Positions 46,845-55,462 of a stretch of 64,000 nt of DNA are shown here, piece by piece (within the stretch, counting starts at the first letter, position 1; every line of letters begins with the position of its first letter). Position numbers and translations under genes: made by a program. The stretch is from Mycolicibacterium phocaicum (lineage in GTDB: Bacteria; Actinomycetota; Actinomycetes; Mycobacteriales; Mycobacteriaceae), in contig NZ_AP022616.1 in the NCBI RefSeq assembly GCF_010731115.1, positions 620,001 to 684,000 of the forward strand, written 5' to 3'. The notes below the pieces were generated by a model that saw only the letters and a program-made list of their open reading frames with translations, was not told the DNA's origin and did no database searches.

Positions 46845-47311
46845 CGCATGACCAGCCCTTCGGCAGTCACGCAGGCATCGCCGACATCGACGGCCGAGCG
46901 CGGATTGAACTGCACGTCAACGAGTTCGGACAGCAATGGTGCGGCGGCGCCCGCGGGACCGGCCGCGATGGCGCCGACATGCATGTACTGAACCCGGAGC
47001 CCAGTCGCCGAACGCAGGAACCGGCGCAGTTCGCGGCTCAGCGCCGCCGCGGCGGCCGGCGCCGAGAGGTCCCCGGATCGATGGCGGCGGGCGATGCCGC
47101 GAATGTCCCGGACCGCGCGCAACTTGATCATCTCGTCCCGCACGACGCGGATCAACCGCACCTCGCCGATCCGCCGAGCTGGCGACGTCGTCATGAACAG
47201 CCAGGCATACCAAGCGATCACGCACAGGATCAGCGCGGCCGCGAGCCACGGCCACCACGCGGAATAGGGCGTGGGGCCGATTACGTACCGCAGCAGATCC
47301 TCATCTGGCAC
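46835..47311 (-). CDS. Small membrane protein of the MoxR cluster (DUF4381-like)
   Basis: 158 residues: one membrane helix (about 17-41; WWPWLAAALILCVIAWYAWLF) and a cytoplasmic helical part (RDEMIKLRAVRDIRGIA, AALSRELRRFLRSATG) resembling the DUF4381 proteins that lie between DUF58 and VWA genes in Bat-type operons. It overlaps DUF58 by 11 bp and the VWA gene by 10 bp, so it is certainly part of the operon. Confidence 0.78.
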   Translation of the reverse strand: MPDEDLLRYVIGPTPYSAWWPWLAAALILCVIAWYAWLFMTTSPARRIGEVRLIRVVRDEMIKLRAVRDIRGIARRHRSGDLSAPAAAAALSRELRRFLRSATGLRVQYMHVGAIAAGPAGAAAPLLSELVDVQFNPRSAVDVGDACVTAEGLVMRWS

Positions 47312-48167
47312 GTGCGTAGACCCCCGTCATCGCCGTCAACGCAGGTTTGATGCCGGCGCTCCCGCCGATACGCGCATGTGGTACGCCGGACACCGTCAAG
47401 AACTCTGAAAGATGCTGGCGCCGTGCGTCTTCCGAGCGCTGGTAGGCCTCCGAGACGGCGCGGTCCAGTGCCGCCGGCGGCAGCAGGAACTGTCCATCGG
47501 CGGCGTCGTAGCTCCGGCCGCTTTCGGGTCCCACCGGCGGCATGTCGGTCACCAACGCCCACAGCACGTCATGCCGGGCTGTCAGCGATCGCAGCACGTC
47601 GCGTAAGGCGTCACTGATGTCAGGCTCGTCGGACACCACGAACACCAGCAGCCGGTGCCGATAATGCGTTGCGAGCCAACGCAGCTGGACGAGCAGATCG
47701 CTGCGCGCCGGTGCCTCGCCGGCCAGCTGCAGGTAGTGGTGCAGCATGCGCTCGATATGGGTCTCGCCGCGGCGCAGCCGGGTGTCGATGCAGCCCCGGC
47801 GGTCACCCGTGACCAGGCCGATCTCGTCGGATCGACGCAACGTCATGAGCCCGATCGCGCCGATGACATGCGCGATGATGTCCTTCTTGAGTTCTCCCGA
47901 CGGCGCCAGCGCCGACACATTGCGGCCGGCGTCGGCGACCACCACGATCTTGTGGTGTTTCTCGGACACGAACTGCTTGATCAGGGTGTGGCCGGACCGG
48001 GAACTCGCCTTCCAATCGATGTCGCGGACGTCGTCGCCCGGGACGTAGGGGCGCAGTTCGTCGAACTCGAGGCTCCGGGTGTGGATCAGCGCGTAACGGC
48101 CGCCTTCCAGCAGGCTGCCCGGGTCGCGGCCGATGTGAATTTTCGCGGCGTCGAGGTGTTTCCCCAT
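47301..48167 (-). CDS. DUF58 domain protein of the MoxR cluster
   Basis: 288 residues, soluble. The DUF58 signature is visible: SLEFDELRPYVPGDDVRDIDWKAS, TLIKQFVSEKHHKIVVVADAG. The fold is VWA-like and these proteins partner MoxR ATPases. ATG 48167 (MGKHLDAAK) is chosen because it begins 7 bp after the moxR stop; upstream ATG 48218 would overlap moxR widely. Third gene of the operon. Confidence 0.9.
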   Translation of the reverse strand: MGKHLDAAKIHIGRDPGSLLEGGRYALIHTRSLEFDELRPYVPGDDVRDIDWKASSRSGHTLIKQFVSEKHHKIVVVADAGRNVSALAPSGELKKDIIAHVIGAIGLMTLRRSDEIGLVTGDRRGCIDTRLRRGETHIERMLHHYLQLAGEAPARSDLLVQLRWLATHYRHRLLVFVVSDEPDISDALRDVLRSLTARHDVLWALVTDMPPVGPESGRSYDAADGQFLLPPAALDRAVSEAYQRSEDARRQHLSEFLTVSGVPHARIGGSAGIKPALTAMTGVYARAR

Positions 48168-48174
48168 GTCGGCC

Positions 48175-49176
48175 TCACGGCACCGGGACCGTCTGAAGTA
48201 CCGCGTCGACCACCGCATCGGGCGTGATCCGCGCGCTCGCGGCCTCGAAACCGAGAATCAGCCGATGGCGCAGCACCCGGTGGGCGAGCATCGAAATATC
48301 TTCGGGTACAACGTGTCCGCGGTCGTGGATGACGGCGAGCGCGCGGGCGGACCGGCAGAAGGCAATGGTCGCGCGGGGGCTGGCGCCGTATTCGATGAGT
48401 CGGGCGAGGTTGGACGGTAGGTGCTGGGCAGGTTCACGCGTGACGGCGACCAGCCGGCTGGCGTACGCGACGAGTGCGCGATCGAGGTGGACCGAGCGAA
48501 CGATCTCCTGCACCCGGCGGACGTCGTCGAGGGATACCACCGGGGCCGGATGACGGTCGCGGTCGTATCGTCCGGCGTCCATGCGGTCGATCATCTCGAT
48601 CTCGTCGGTGATCGACGGGTAGTGCACGAGCTCTTTGAGCATGAACCGGTCGGTCTGCGCCTCGGACAGGGGATAGGTCCCTTCCTGGTCGACGGGATTC
48701 TGGGTGGCCATGACGAGAAACGGCTCGGGTAGCGGGTATTCGACCCCGGCGATCGTGGTCTGGCGTTCCTCCATCGCCTCGAGCATCGCGCTCTGGGTCT
48801 TGGCGCTCGAGCGGTTGACCTCGTCGAGCAACACGATGTTGGCGTGCACCGGGCCCAGCTGCGTGGTGAACGAGTTGGTGTCGGCCTCGAAGATCTGCGT
48901 GCCGATGATGTCGCTCGGCAACAGATCCGGCGTGCACTGGATGCGGCGGAAGCTGCCGCCGACCGATCCGGCCAGCACCCGCGCCGCCGTCGTCTTGGCC
49001 AGACCGGGAACGCTCTCGAGCAGCAGGTGACCACCGCCGAGCAACGCGACGAGCATCGTTTCACGCAGGTGCTGCTGGCCCACGACCTGGTGTGAGAACG
49101 CCGACGCCACGGCGCCCACGATGTCTCGCGCCTCGGCGATATCGCCTTGGCCGGGCTGCATTCTGGGTAGCGTCAT
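48175..49176 (-). CDS. moxR: MoxR-family AAA+ ATPase
   Basis: 333 residues. Walker A is the variant SVPGLAKTT with Lys61; Walker B is IVLLDEVNR (Asp118, Glu119); the sensor 1 Asn is in MATQNPVDQEGTYPLSEAQTDRF, the MoxR signature. MoxR ATPases act with VWA proteins as chaperones, for example in activating methanol dehydrogenase, Rubisco or nitric oxide reductase. ATG 49176 is preceded by GGAAGGA. It starts 12 bp after the dehydrogenase gene. Confidence 0.93.
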   Translation of the reverse strand: MTLPRMQPGQGDIAEARDIVGAVASAFSHQVVGQQHLRETMLVALLGGGHLLLESVPGLAKTTAARVLAGSVGGSFRRIQCTPDLLPSDIIGTQIFEADTNSFTTQLGPVHANIVLLDEVNRSSAKTQSAMLEAMEERQTTIAGVEYPLPEPFLVMATQNPVDQEGTYPLSEAQTDRFMLKELVHYPSITDEIEMIDRMDAGRYDRDRHPAPVVSLDDVRRVQEIVRSVHLDRALVAYASRLVAVTREPAQHLPSNLARLIEYGASPRATIAFCRSARALAVIHDRGHVVPEDISMLAHRVLRHRLILGFEAASARITPDAVVDAVLQTVPVP

Positions 49177-49188
49177 CGGTCCTTCCAC

Positions 49189-50370
49189 TCACGGCTTGAG
49201 CATCACCTTCACGGCACCGTCCTGTTTCCTCTGGAAGATGTCGTAAGCATGTGGTGCATCATCAAGGGGCAGAACATGACTGGCGAACGTGTCGACACCC
49301 AGCGGGTCGTCGTCGCCGAGCAGCGGCAGGATGTCGTCGACCCATTTCTTGACGTTGGCCTGGCCCATGCGCAACTGAATCTGCTTGTCGAACAGCGTCA
49401 GCATCGGCAGGGGATCCGCCATCCCGCCGTACACGCCGATCAAGGAGATGGTGCCGCCGCGGCGGACGATGTCGATGGCCGAGTAGAGCGCATGAAGTCG
49501 ATCCACCCCGAAGTTCTGCATCATGGGTTTGGCCACCATGTCGGGAAGGGTCCCGGTCATGCGCTGAAGCGCTTGTGCCACCGGCGATCCGTGGGCTTCC
49601 ATACCCACCGCGTCGATCACCGAGTCGGTGCCGCGGCCGTCGGTCAACGCGCGGATGGTGTCGCCGACGCTGCCGTCAAGCGCGTCGAGGTCGACGGTGT
49701 GGATGCCGCGCAGCGTGGCCCGAGCCAGCCGTTCCGGAACTCGGTCGACGGCGATCACCCGATACCCCAGGTGTTGGGCGATGCGCGCGCACATGTCACC
49801 GATCGGCCCCAAACCGAGCACCGTGACGCTGCCGCCTTCCGGGATATCGGCGTAGGCGACGGCTTGCCACGCCGTGGGCAAGACGTCCGACAGGTAGACG
49901 AAACGCGAATCCGGCGGTCCCTCAGGGACTTTGATGTGGGTGAACTGCGCCTGCGGCACCCTGAGGTATTCGGCTTGGCCACCCGGCACCTGGCCGTACA
50001 GCTCCGAATAGCCGAACAGTGCCGCGCCTTTACCGTGGTCGCGAACCTGCGTGGTCTCGCATTGCGTGTACAGCTGCTGGTCGCACATGTAGCAATGCCC
50101 GCAGGAGATCTGGAACGGTACGACGATCCGGTCACCGACAGATAGCCCGTCGACGTCGCTGCCGACCTCACGAACGATGCCCATGGGTTCGTGCCCGAGA
50201 ATGTCGCCCTCGTGCATGAACGCGCCGAGCACCTCGTAGAGGTGCAGATCTGATCCGCAGATGTTCGTCGAGGTGACCTCGATGATGGCGTCGGTAGGTG
50301 TCTCGATCCGGGGATCGGGCACTGTGTCGACGCGGACATCTCGTCGGCCATGCCAGGTAACTGCCTTCAC
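49189..50370 (-). CDS. Zinc-dependent alcohol dehydrogenase, formaldehyde-dehydrogenase-like
   Basis: 393 residues of the medium-chain dehydrogenase family. Catalytic zinc ligands Cys38 and His60/Glu61 (GHEP), structural zinc cysteines 90, 93, 96 and 104 (SCGHCYMCDQQLYTQC), and NAD-binding GLGPIGDM. The length and the PVAQALQRMTGTLPDM insertion resemble FDH-like threonine/formaldehyde dehydrogenases of actinobacteria. First gene of the MoxR operon, suggesting that its activity or that of another cluster product depends on MoxR. Substrate not proven. Start GTG 50370. Confidence 0.88.
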   Translation of the reverse strand: MKAVTWHGRRDVRVDTVPDPRIETPTDAIIEVTSTNICGSDLHLYEVLGAFMHEGDILGHEPMGIVREVGSDVDGLSVGDRIVVPFQISCGHCYMCDQQLYTQCETTQVRDHGKGAALFGYSELYGQVPGGQAEYLRVPQAQFTHIKVPEGPPDSRFVYLSDVLPTAWQAVAYADIPEGGSVTVLGLGPIGDMCARIAQHLGYRVIAVDRVPERLARATLRGIHTVDLDALDGSVGDTIRALTDGRGTDSVIDAVGMEAHGSPVAQALQRMTGTLPDMVAKPMMQNFGVDRLHALYSAIDIVRRGGTISLIGVYGGMADPLPMLTLFDKQIQLRMGQANVKKWVDDILPLLGDDDPLGVDTFASHVLPLDDAPHAYDIFQRKQDGAVKVMLKP

Positions 50371-50435
50371 AGAAGACTCCCATCTCCGGTAGCGACCATC
50401 GACGGGGCCCGTTGACGGTTTGCAAGAATTGAGCT

Positions 50436-50975
50436 GTGGCTACCCCAACTCCGGTATCCCAAAACCCGAGGCCAGGACCGGTGATGACAGCAGACAGCGC
50501 ATTTGAAGACTTCGTCGACCTACTCGACTACCCGATGTTCGTGGTCACGGTGCAGGCCGACGGTCAGACCGGCGGATGCCTCGTCGGCTTCGCTACGCAA
50601 GCCAGCATCGACCCCCCGACATTTCTCGTCGGGCTGTCCACGCAGAATCACACGACGTCGGTCGCCCGGACGGCGACGCACCTCGCGGTGCACCTGCTGC
50701 CGCGCGGCGAGTTGAAGGTGGCCGAACTGTTCGGCGGCGAGACCGGCGATGCCGTCGACAAATTCCGGCAATGCGACTGGCATGTCGGACCGGAAGGTAC
50801 GCGCATCCTCGATTCCGCGCTGGCATGGTTCGTCGGCGAGATCATCGGAAGGTTCGATATGGGCGACCACATCGGCCATCTGCTGGCCCCCGTCGCCGGC
50901 GGAAGCTCAGGCGCCCAACGCCGGCCGGTGTTCTTCGCCGACGTCAAGGATCTCAGCCCGGGGCACGGCGCGTAG
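50436..50975 (+). CDS. Flavin reductase family protein
   Basis: 179 residues with the split-barrel FMN-binding fold of flavin reductases (YPMFVVTVQADGQTGGCLVGFATQASIDPPTFLVGLS, then ARTATHLAVHLL). GTG 50436 is taken; ATG 50484 (MTADSAFEDF, after AGGA) is a good alternative. Divergent from the dehydrogenase gene (65 bp). May supply reduced flavin to a monooxygenase or act directly on a small substrate. Confidence 0.85.
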   Translation: MATPTPVSQNPRPGPVMTADSAFEDFVDLLDYPMFVVTVQADGQTGGCLVGFATQASIDPPTFLVGLSTQNHTTSVARTATHLAVHLLPRGELKVAELFGGETGDAVDKFRQCDWHVGPEGTRILDSALAWFVGEIIGRFDMGDHIGHLLAPVAGGSSGAQRRPVFFADVKDLSPGHGA

Positions 50976-51001
50976 GCAGGCCCCACGAAGTCCTCCAGAC
51001 G

Positions 51002-52018
51002 CTAGCGCGCTGACAACCGCCGGGCGATCTCGCCGTACCGCTCGAAACGGTCGGAACCGCCGAGCGCGTTGTAGAGGACCACGCGGCTGGCCACGCCCTC
51101 GTACTTGGCGATTAGCTTGTCCGCCAGGTGATCCCACGTGGATTCGGTGGCGAACGCGGCGATGTGGTCGTCGGTGATCTGCGCCATCATGCCCGCCATG
51201 TCGCCGGCTTTCTGCTTCTCCCGCAGGCGCGCCGTGGTGCCTTCGAAGCCGGCCTCGTCCCAGATGAACGCGTAGTTCGGCGTGCTGCCGTAGAAGCTCA
51301 TGCTGGCGCGGACGAACTCGCGTTCGTTGTGCCGTTCCTCGTCGGTGTCGCCGACGATCGTCATGGCCGGGATGATCGTGTCGATGTCGGCAGGGGAGCG
51401 GCCCGCCTTCTCGGCGCCGGCAGCCACGTTGGGCAGCACGTGGCGGGCGACGTAGCCCGGCTCGCCGAGTGGGTGGATGTGCACGCCGTCGGCGACCTCA
51501 CCGGCCATGCGCAGCATCCACGGGTTCACCGCGGCGATGTCGACCTTGGGATCGGGCGCATCGATGGGGCCGGGGCTCCACTGGGGCGTGATGAAGTCCA
51601 TGTCGTAGAAATCGCCGTGATGGTCGAGCTTGCCGGTCCGGAAAGCCGTGAAGCATGCCTTCACGGCGCGCACGTAGTCGCGCAGTCGCGGGCCCGGCTG
51701 TTCGAAGGGCATGCCGTAGCGGCGCACCACGTGCGTCCGGACCTGGGTGCCGAGACCGAGCCTGAACCTGCCGCCGGTGGCTTCCTGCAGTTCCCACGCC
51801 GACGCCGCCGTGACGAAGGGACTGCGCGGAAACGCGACGGCGACACCGGTGGACAGCTCGAGGCCGGGAGCGGCCTGGGATGCGACCGCCGCGCTCAGAT
51901 ATGCGGTGCGGCCGGTCTCGGTCAGGAGGAGACCGGAGAATCCGGCTGCCTGCGTGCGCTGGGCGAGTGCGCCCATCTGGACCAGAGGCTGCGGAACTGT
52001 CATCACGTCGACGTGCAC
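51002..52018 (-). CDS. LLM-class F420-dependent oxidoreductase (TIGR03617-like)
   Basis: 338 residues, luciferase-like TIM barrel (LAQRTQAAGFSGLLLTETG, RFRLGLGTQVRTHVVRRYGM, AAVNPWMLRMAGEVADGVHIHPLG). These features match the F420-dependent LLM subfamily that is expanded in mycobacteria. Start GTG 52018 (VHVDVMTVP) fits family starts; upstream ATG 52117 would run into the divergent DUF222 promoter. Substrate unknown. Confidence 0.87.
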   Translation of the reverse strand: MHVDVMTVPQPLVQMGALAQRTQAAGFSGLLLTETGRTAYLSAAVASQAAPGLELSTGVAVAFPRSPFVTAASAWELQEATGGRFRLGLGTQVRTHVVRRYGMPFEQPGPRLRDYVRAVKACFTAFRTGKLDHHGDFYDMDFITPQWSPGPIDAPDPKVDIAAVNPWMLRMAGEVADGVHIHPLGEPGYVARHVLPNVAAGAEKAGRSPADIDTIIPAMTIVGDTDEERHNEREFVRASMSFYGSTPNYAFIWDEAGFEGTTARLREKQKAGDMAGMMAQITDDHIAAFATESTWDHLADKLIAKYEGVASRVVLYNALGGSDRFERYGEIARRLSAR

Positions 52019-52095
52019 AGTGGGCAGCCTACGGCCGCGGCGCTTGCCGACGGCGAGATACGCAGCACCACAGGAAAAGTCGCTGTCGGCGGTAC

Positions 52096-52118
52096 TTGTC
52101 GTGGGCAGGGTGTACATT
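52096..52118 (+). promoter_or_regulatory. PafBC-type (RecA-independent DNA damage) promoter
   Basis: TTGTCGTGG (52096-52104), exactly 8 bp, then TACATT (52113-52118). This follows the RecA-NDp/PafBC consensus TTGTCRGTG-N8-TAnnnT with two mismatches in the last three bases of the upstream element. Transcription would begin about 52125, so the mRNA of the next gene is probably leaderless. Confidence 0.65.
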
Positions 52119-52125
52119 CGAACGT

Positions 52126-53421
52126 ATGAGCGAAGCTTTGGTGGACCCCGACGCCGACGAGGCGGCGTTGTCGGGTCGCATGGCGGAGCTCGAGCGGGTC
52201 AAGGCGCGTGCGGCGGCCGAGCAGGCTCGGATTGCGGCGGCACTTGAGGCGCGGCGGGTGGCGGCGGCCGCGGCGGGTGGGCCGCGGGTGTCGCGGGCCG
52301 CGCTGGGCTCGGAGATCGGGTTGGCGCGGCGCGAGTCCCCGCATCGGGGTGAGCGGTTGATGGCGATGGCCCGCATCCTGGTCGCAGACATGCCGTGCAC
52401 GCTGGCCGCGTTGGAATCGGGTGTGCTCTCCGAGCACCGGGCCGAGCTGATCACCAAAGAGGCGGAATGCCTGTCGGTGTTGGATCGCCGGCTGCTGGAT
52501 GCCGAATTGTGCGCCGACCCCGCCACCGTCGACGGTAAAGGTGATGCGGAGATCACCGCCGAGGCCAAGCGGATCGCCTACCGGCTCGATCAGGAGGCGA
52601 TCGTGCAGCGGGCGCGCCGCGCGCCGGCCGGGCGCCATGTCCGGTTCCGGCCCGCCGCTGACGGCATGGCCACCGTGAGCGTGCGGCTACCGGCCGCCGA
52701 AGGCCGCGCCATGCATACCGCGCTGTCCGATGCGGCGGCGAGCACGCTGGCCTCGACACTGCCGGGCACGACGGTACCGGCCGGGTTGGGCCGCACCCAC
52801 GACCAGATCATGGCCGACGTGATGGTGCAGCGGGTCACGGGCCGCAACCCGGTGCAGTCGCCGGTGCCGGTGACGGCGAACCTGGTGCTCTCCGATGAGA
52901 CCCTGCTCGCCGGTGGCTCAGAACCGGCGCATCTGGAGGGGTATGGGCCGATCCCGGCCGAAATCGCCCGCGATCTCGTCGTGGCCGGCGCGCTCGATGC
53001 CCAGGGCGCGGCCGCGGTGCGGCGCCTGTACGCCCAGCCCGGCACCAACAAGCTGGTGGCGATGGAATCCACCGCGCGGGCGTTCCCGAAAGCCCTGGCC
53101 CGGTTCATCGCGCTGCGCGATCAGATCTGCCGCACCCCATACTGCAACGCCAGGATTCGGCACACCGACCACATCCGGCCGCACGCGCAGCATGGCCCCA
53201 CCAGCGTGCACAACGGTCAAGGCCAATGCGCGCACTGCAACTACGTCAAAGAAGAACCCGGCTGGCACGCGGCCACCACATACGACCGGCACGGCCGCCA
53301 CACCGTCACCCTGACCACCCCGACCGGCGCGGTCTACACCTCCACCGCACCACCAGGGCCCGAAGCGCTGCGCGTCTTCACCCGCGATGTCTACATCGCG
53401 CGGATCCACCCTGCGGCGTAA
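52126..53421 (+). CDS. DUF222/HNH endonuclease domain protein (13E12 repeat family)
   Basis: 431 residues. The N-terminal DUF222 region (ARILVADMPCTLAALESGV) is followed by a C-terminal HNH motif: Cys335-x4-Cys340, then IRHTDHIRPHAQHG, and CAHCNYVKEEPGW. This is the architecture of the 13E12 proteins of mycobacteria, multi-copy genes often induced by DNA damage. ATG 52126 coincides with the predicted transcription start of the PafBC-type promoter. Nuclease activity is probable from the intact motif, but the target is unknown. Confidence 0.92.
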   Translation: MSEALVDPDADEAALSGRMAELERVKARAAAEQARIAAALEARRVAAAAAGGPRVSRAALGSEIGLARRESPHRGERLMAMARILVADMPCTLAALESGVLSEHRAELITKEAECLSVLDRRLLDAELCADPATVDGKGDAEITAEAKRIAYRLDQEAIVQRARRAPAGRHVRFRPAADGMATVSVRLPAAEGRAMHTALSDAAASTLASTLPGTTVPAGLGRTHDQIMADVMVQRVTGRNPVQSPVPVTANLVLSDETLLAGGSEPAHLEGYGPIPAEIARDLVVAGALDAQGAAAVRRLYAQPGTNKLVAMESTARAFPKALARFIALRDQICRTPYCNARIRHTDHIRPHAQHGPTSVHNGQGQCAHCNYVKEEPGWHAATTYDRHGRHTVTLTTPTGAVYTSTAPPGPEALRVFTRDVYIARIHPAA

Positions 53422-53475
53422 TGGCAAGTACTAGCGTCTGGGCAGCGACAGTTCACTTCGGAGGGGGTAGGCGTC

Positions 53476-54462
53476 ATGCGGGTGCTGGTCACGGGCGGGA
53501 CCGGGTTCGTCGGTGGTTGGAGTGCGAAAGCCATTGCGGACAAGGGGCATTCGGTCCGCTTCCTGGTGCGCAACGCGTCTCGGCTGCAAACCAGTGTTGC
53601 CAAATTGGGCGTCGATGTCTCTGACCATGTGGTCGGCGACATCACCGATCGCGACTCGGTGCTGCGCGCGCTGGACGGGTGCGATGCGGTGCTGCACGCC
53701 GCGGCGCTGGTCGCCACCGACCCGAACCAGACGGCGCAGATGCTGAGCACCAACATGGACGGTGCGCGAAATGTGCTGGGCGGCGCCGTGGAACTGGGCC
53801 TCGATCCGATCATTCACGTCTCGAGCATCACGGCGCTGTTCAATCCCGATGTCGACAAGCTCGAGGCCGATCTTCCGGTGTTCGGCGGCACCGACGGCTA
53901 TGGGCGGTCCAAAGCGCAGGTCGAGATCTACGCCCGCGGCATGCAGGACGCCGGGGCTCCGGTGAACATCACCTATCCCGGCATGGTCATGGGTCCGCCG
54001 GTCGGCGACCAGTTCGGCGAGGCCGGCGAAGGTGTGGCCCAGGCACTTCAGCTCGGGGCGATTCCGGGACGTAGTGCGGCGTGGACCGTCGTCGACGGTC
54101 GGGACCTGGCCGATCTCCACGCGGCGTTGCTCGAGCCCGCCAAGGGTCCCCGCCGTTATATGGCGGGCGGCCACCGCATTCCGGTGGACGAGCTGGCTCG
54201 GCTGCTGAGCGAGGTCGGTGACAAGACCATGTTGTCCGTTCCGATTCCCGACACCGTGCTGCGGATGGCCGGTCAGGTACTTGATCGGCTGGGACCGCTG
54301 CTACCGTTCCAGACGCCGTTCACCGAAGCGGCGATGCAGTACTACACGCAGATGCCGGACTCGGACGACACCCCGAGCGAACGCGACCTCGGTGTCACCT
54401 ACCGCGATCCGCGCATCACACTGGCCGACACCGTCGCCGGCCTCCGCAATCTGGGCCGCTGA
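53476..54462 (+). CDS. NAD-dependent epimerase/dehydratase family protein
   Basis: A 328-residue extended SDR. N-terminal TGGTGFVGGW, DITDRDSV, HAAALVA, SSITALF and the YGRSK catalytic pair. Similar to mycobacterial Rv0139-type proteins. A GGAGGGGG ribosome-binding site lies about 10 bp before the ATG. The VOC gene starts 5 bp after its stop, so the two form an operon. Substrate unknown (sugar nucleotide or steroid-like). Confidence 0.88.
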   Translation: MRVLVTGGTGFVGGWSAKAIADKGHSVRFLVRNASRLQTSVAKLGVDVSDHVVGDITDRDSVLRALDGCDAVLHAAALVATDPNQTAQMLSTNMDGARNVLGGAVELGLDPIIHVSSITALFNPDVDKLEADLPVFGGTDGYGRSKAQVEIYARGMQDAGAPVNITYPGMVMGPPVGDQFGEAGEGVAQALQLGAIPGRSAAWTVVDGRDLADLHAALLEPAKGPRRYMAGGHRIPVDELARLLSEVGDKTMLSVPIPDTVLRMAGQVLDRLGPLLPFQTPFTEAAMQYYTQMPDSDDTPSERDLGVTYRDPRITLADTVAGLRNLGR

Positions 54463-54467
54463 GGTGA

Positions 54468-54905
54468 ATGATGGCTGAAGTCAGGAAGTTTCAGGTCACC
54501 TTCGACTGCGCGGTACCTGAGCGCGTGGCGCGATTCTGGTGTGACGTGCTGGGGTACGTGGTGCCGGCGCCGCCGCCGGGATTCGCATCGTGGGACGACT
54601 TCGATCGCGCGCTGCCATCCGAGCATCAAGGTTCGAAGTTCGCCTGCGTCGATCCCGAGGGGATTGGGCCCCGCTTGTTCTTTCAGCGCGTTCCCGAAGG
54701 CAAAGCGGTGAAGAACCGGGTGCATCTGGACGTGCGGGTCGCCACCGGGCTGGCCGGGGACGAGCGCCTTGCGGCGCTCGAGACGGAGTGCGAGCGGCTC
54801 GTCGCGCTCGGGGCGGTGCGGGTGCGGCTGCTGCCAGCCGATGACATCAACGAGTCGTGCATCGTCATGCAGGACGTGGAGGGTAACGAGTTCTGCCTCG
54901 ACTGA
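54468..54905 (+). CDS. VOC (glyoxalase/dioxygenase superfamily) protein
   Basis: 145 residues with the glyoxalase-like fold of one VOC module pair (FQVTFDCAVPERVARFWCDVLGY, GIGPRLFFQRVPEGKAVKNRVHLDVRV, MQDVEGNEFCLD). This matches the glyoxalase-like domain 6 type of actinobacteria. Two consecutive ATGs (54468, 54471) can serve as start. Follows the epimerase gene in an operon. The 190-bp gap downstream holds no gene I can support. Confidence 0.83.
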   Translation: MMAEVRKFQVTFDCAVPERVARFWCDVLGYVVPAPPPGFASWDDFDRALPSEHQGSKFACVDPEGIGPRLFFQRVPEGKAVKNRVHLDVRVATGLAGDERLAALETECERLVALGAVRVRLLPADDINESCIVMQDVEGNEFCLD

Positions 54906-55095
54906 CCTCAGTCCGTTTATGGCTGCCGGCGTGGGGTATTCACCAATTGCCTGAGGCGCCAGGTCCGCTCTTTCGGGGTCGGGGCAAGCTCGCCAGGTAG
55001 GAATGCGATGCCGCATCCGTCGCGGACCTTGACGCGTGAGGCCATGCAGTCAAGGCAAGGACGAGGCAATGACCATCAAATGACTGACCGCAACG

Positions 55096-55341
55096 ATGAC
55101 GCTGACCGGGAGCCTGGCCGCCGGACTGTTCGGTGTCGCCGGCGGTATCGCAACAATGTCGCCGACCGAGCTGGGCAGCGGCGTCGCGGCCGCCGAGCCG
55201 AACGTGCCGCCGGCCATTCCACCGCCGTGGGCTCCGGTACAACCGAACCCGCCGTGGTGGGCTCCGGGCGCATCCGTGGTGTGGAGCCCGGCCATCGAGC
55301 GCTGGGGCTTCTGGTGGTTCGGCAATTTCATGCCGATGTAG
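55096..55341 (+). CDS. Small exported Pro/Trp-rich protein
   Basis: 81 residues: a hydrophobic, Ala/Gly-rich signal region to about residue 33 (GSGVAAAEPN), then Pro/Trp-rich sequence ending ASVVWSPAIERWGFWWFGNFMPM. The C-terminus shares the VVW-...-A-...-RWG-x-W-...-F-x-P pattern with the protein at 38523. No clear ribosome-binding site, so the start is uncertain. Confidence 0.6.
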   Translation: MTLTGSLAAGLFGVAGGIATMSPTELGSGVAAAEPNVPPAIPPPWAPVQPNPPWWAPGASVVWSPAIERWGFWWFGNFMPM

Positions 55342-55462
55342 GCAGGTTGCCGTAGCCACCGGAACGAGCCGGCCGTCGCATCTCAGAAAAGAAATGCGGC
55401 GGCCGGTTCAACGGCGTAGATGTTGATGAAGTCAAGTTGACGACGACAAGAGGGGTGCCAGG

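Noticed and set aside
52126..53421. DUF222-HNH gene as evidence of a prophage or an REP13E12 attachment site.
   Set aside because: No integrase, phage genes or flanking direct repeats are present; 13E12-type genes are ordinary in mycobacterial chromosomes.
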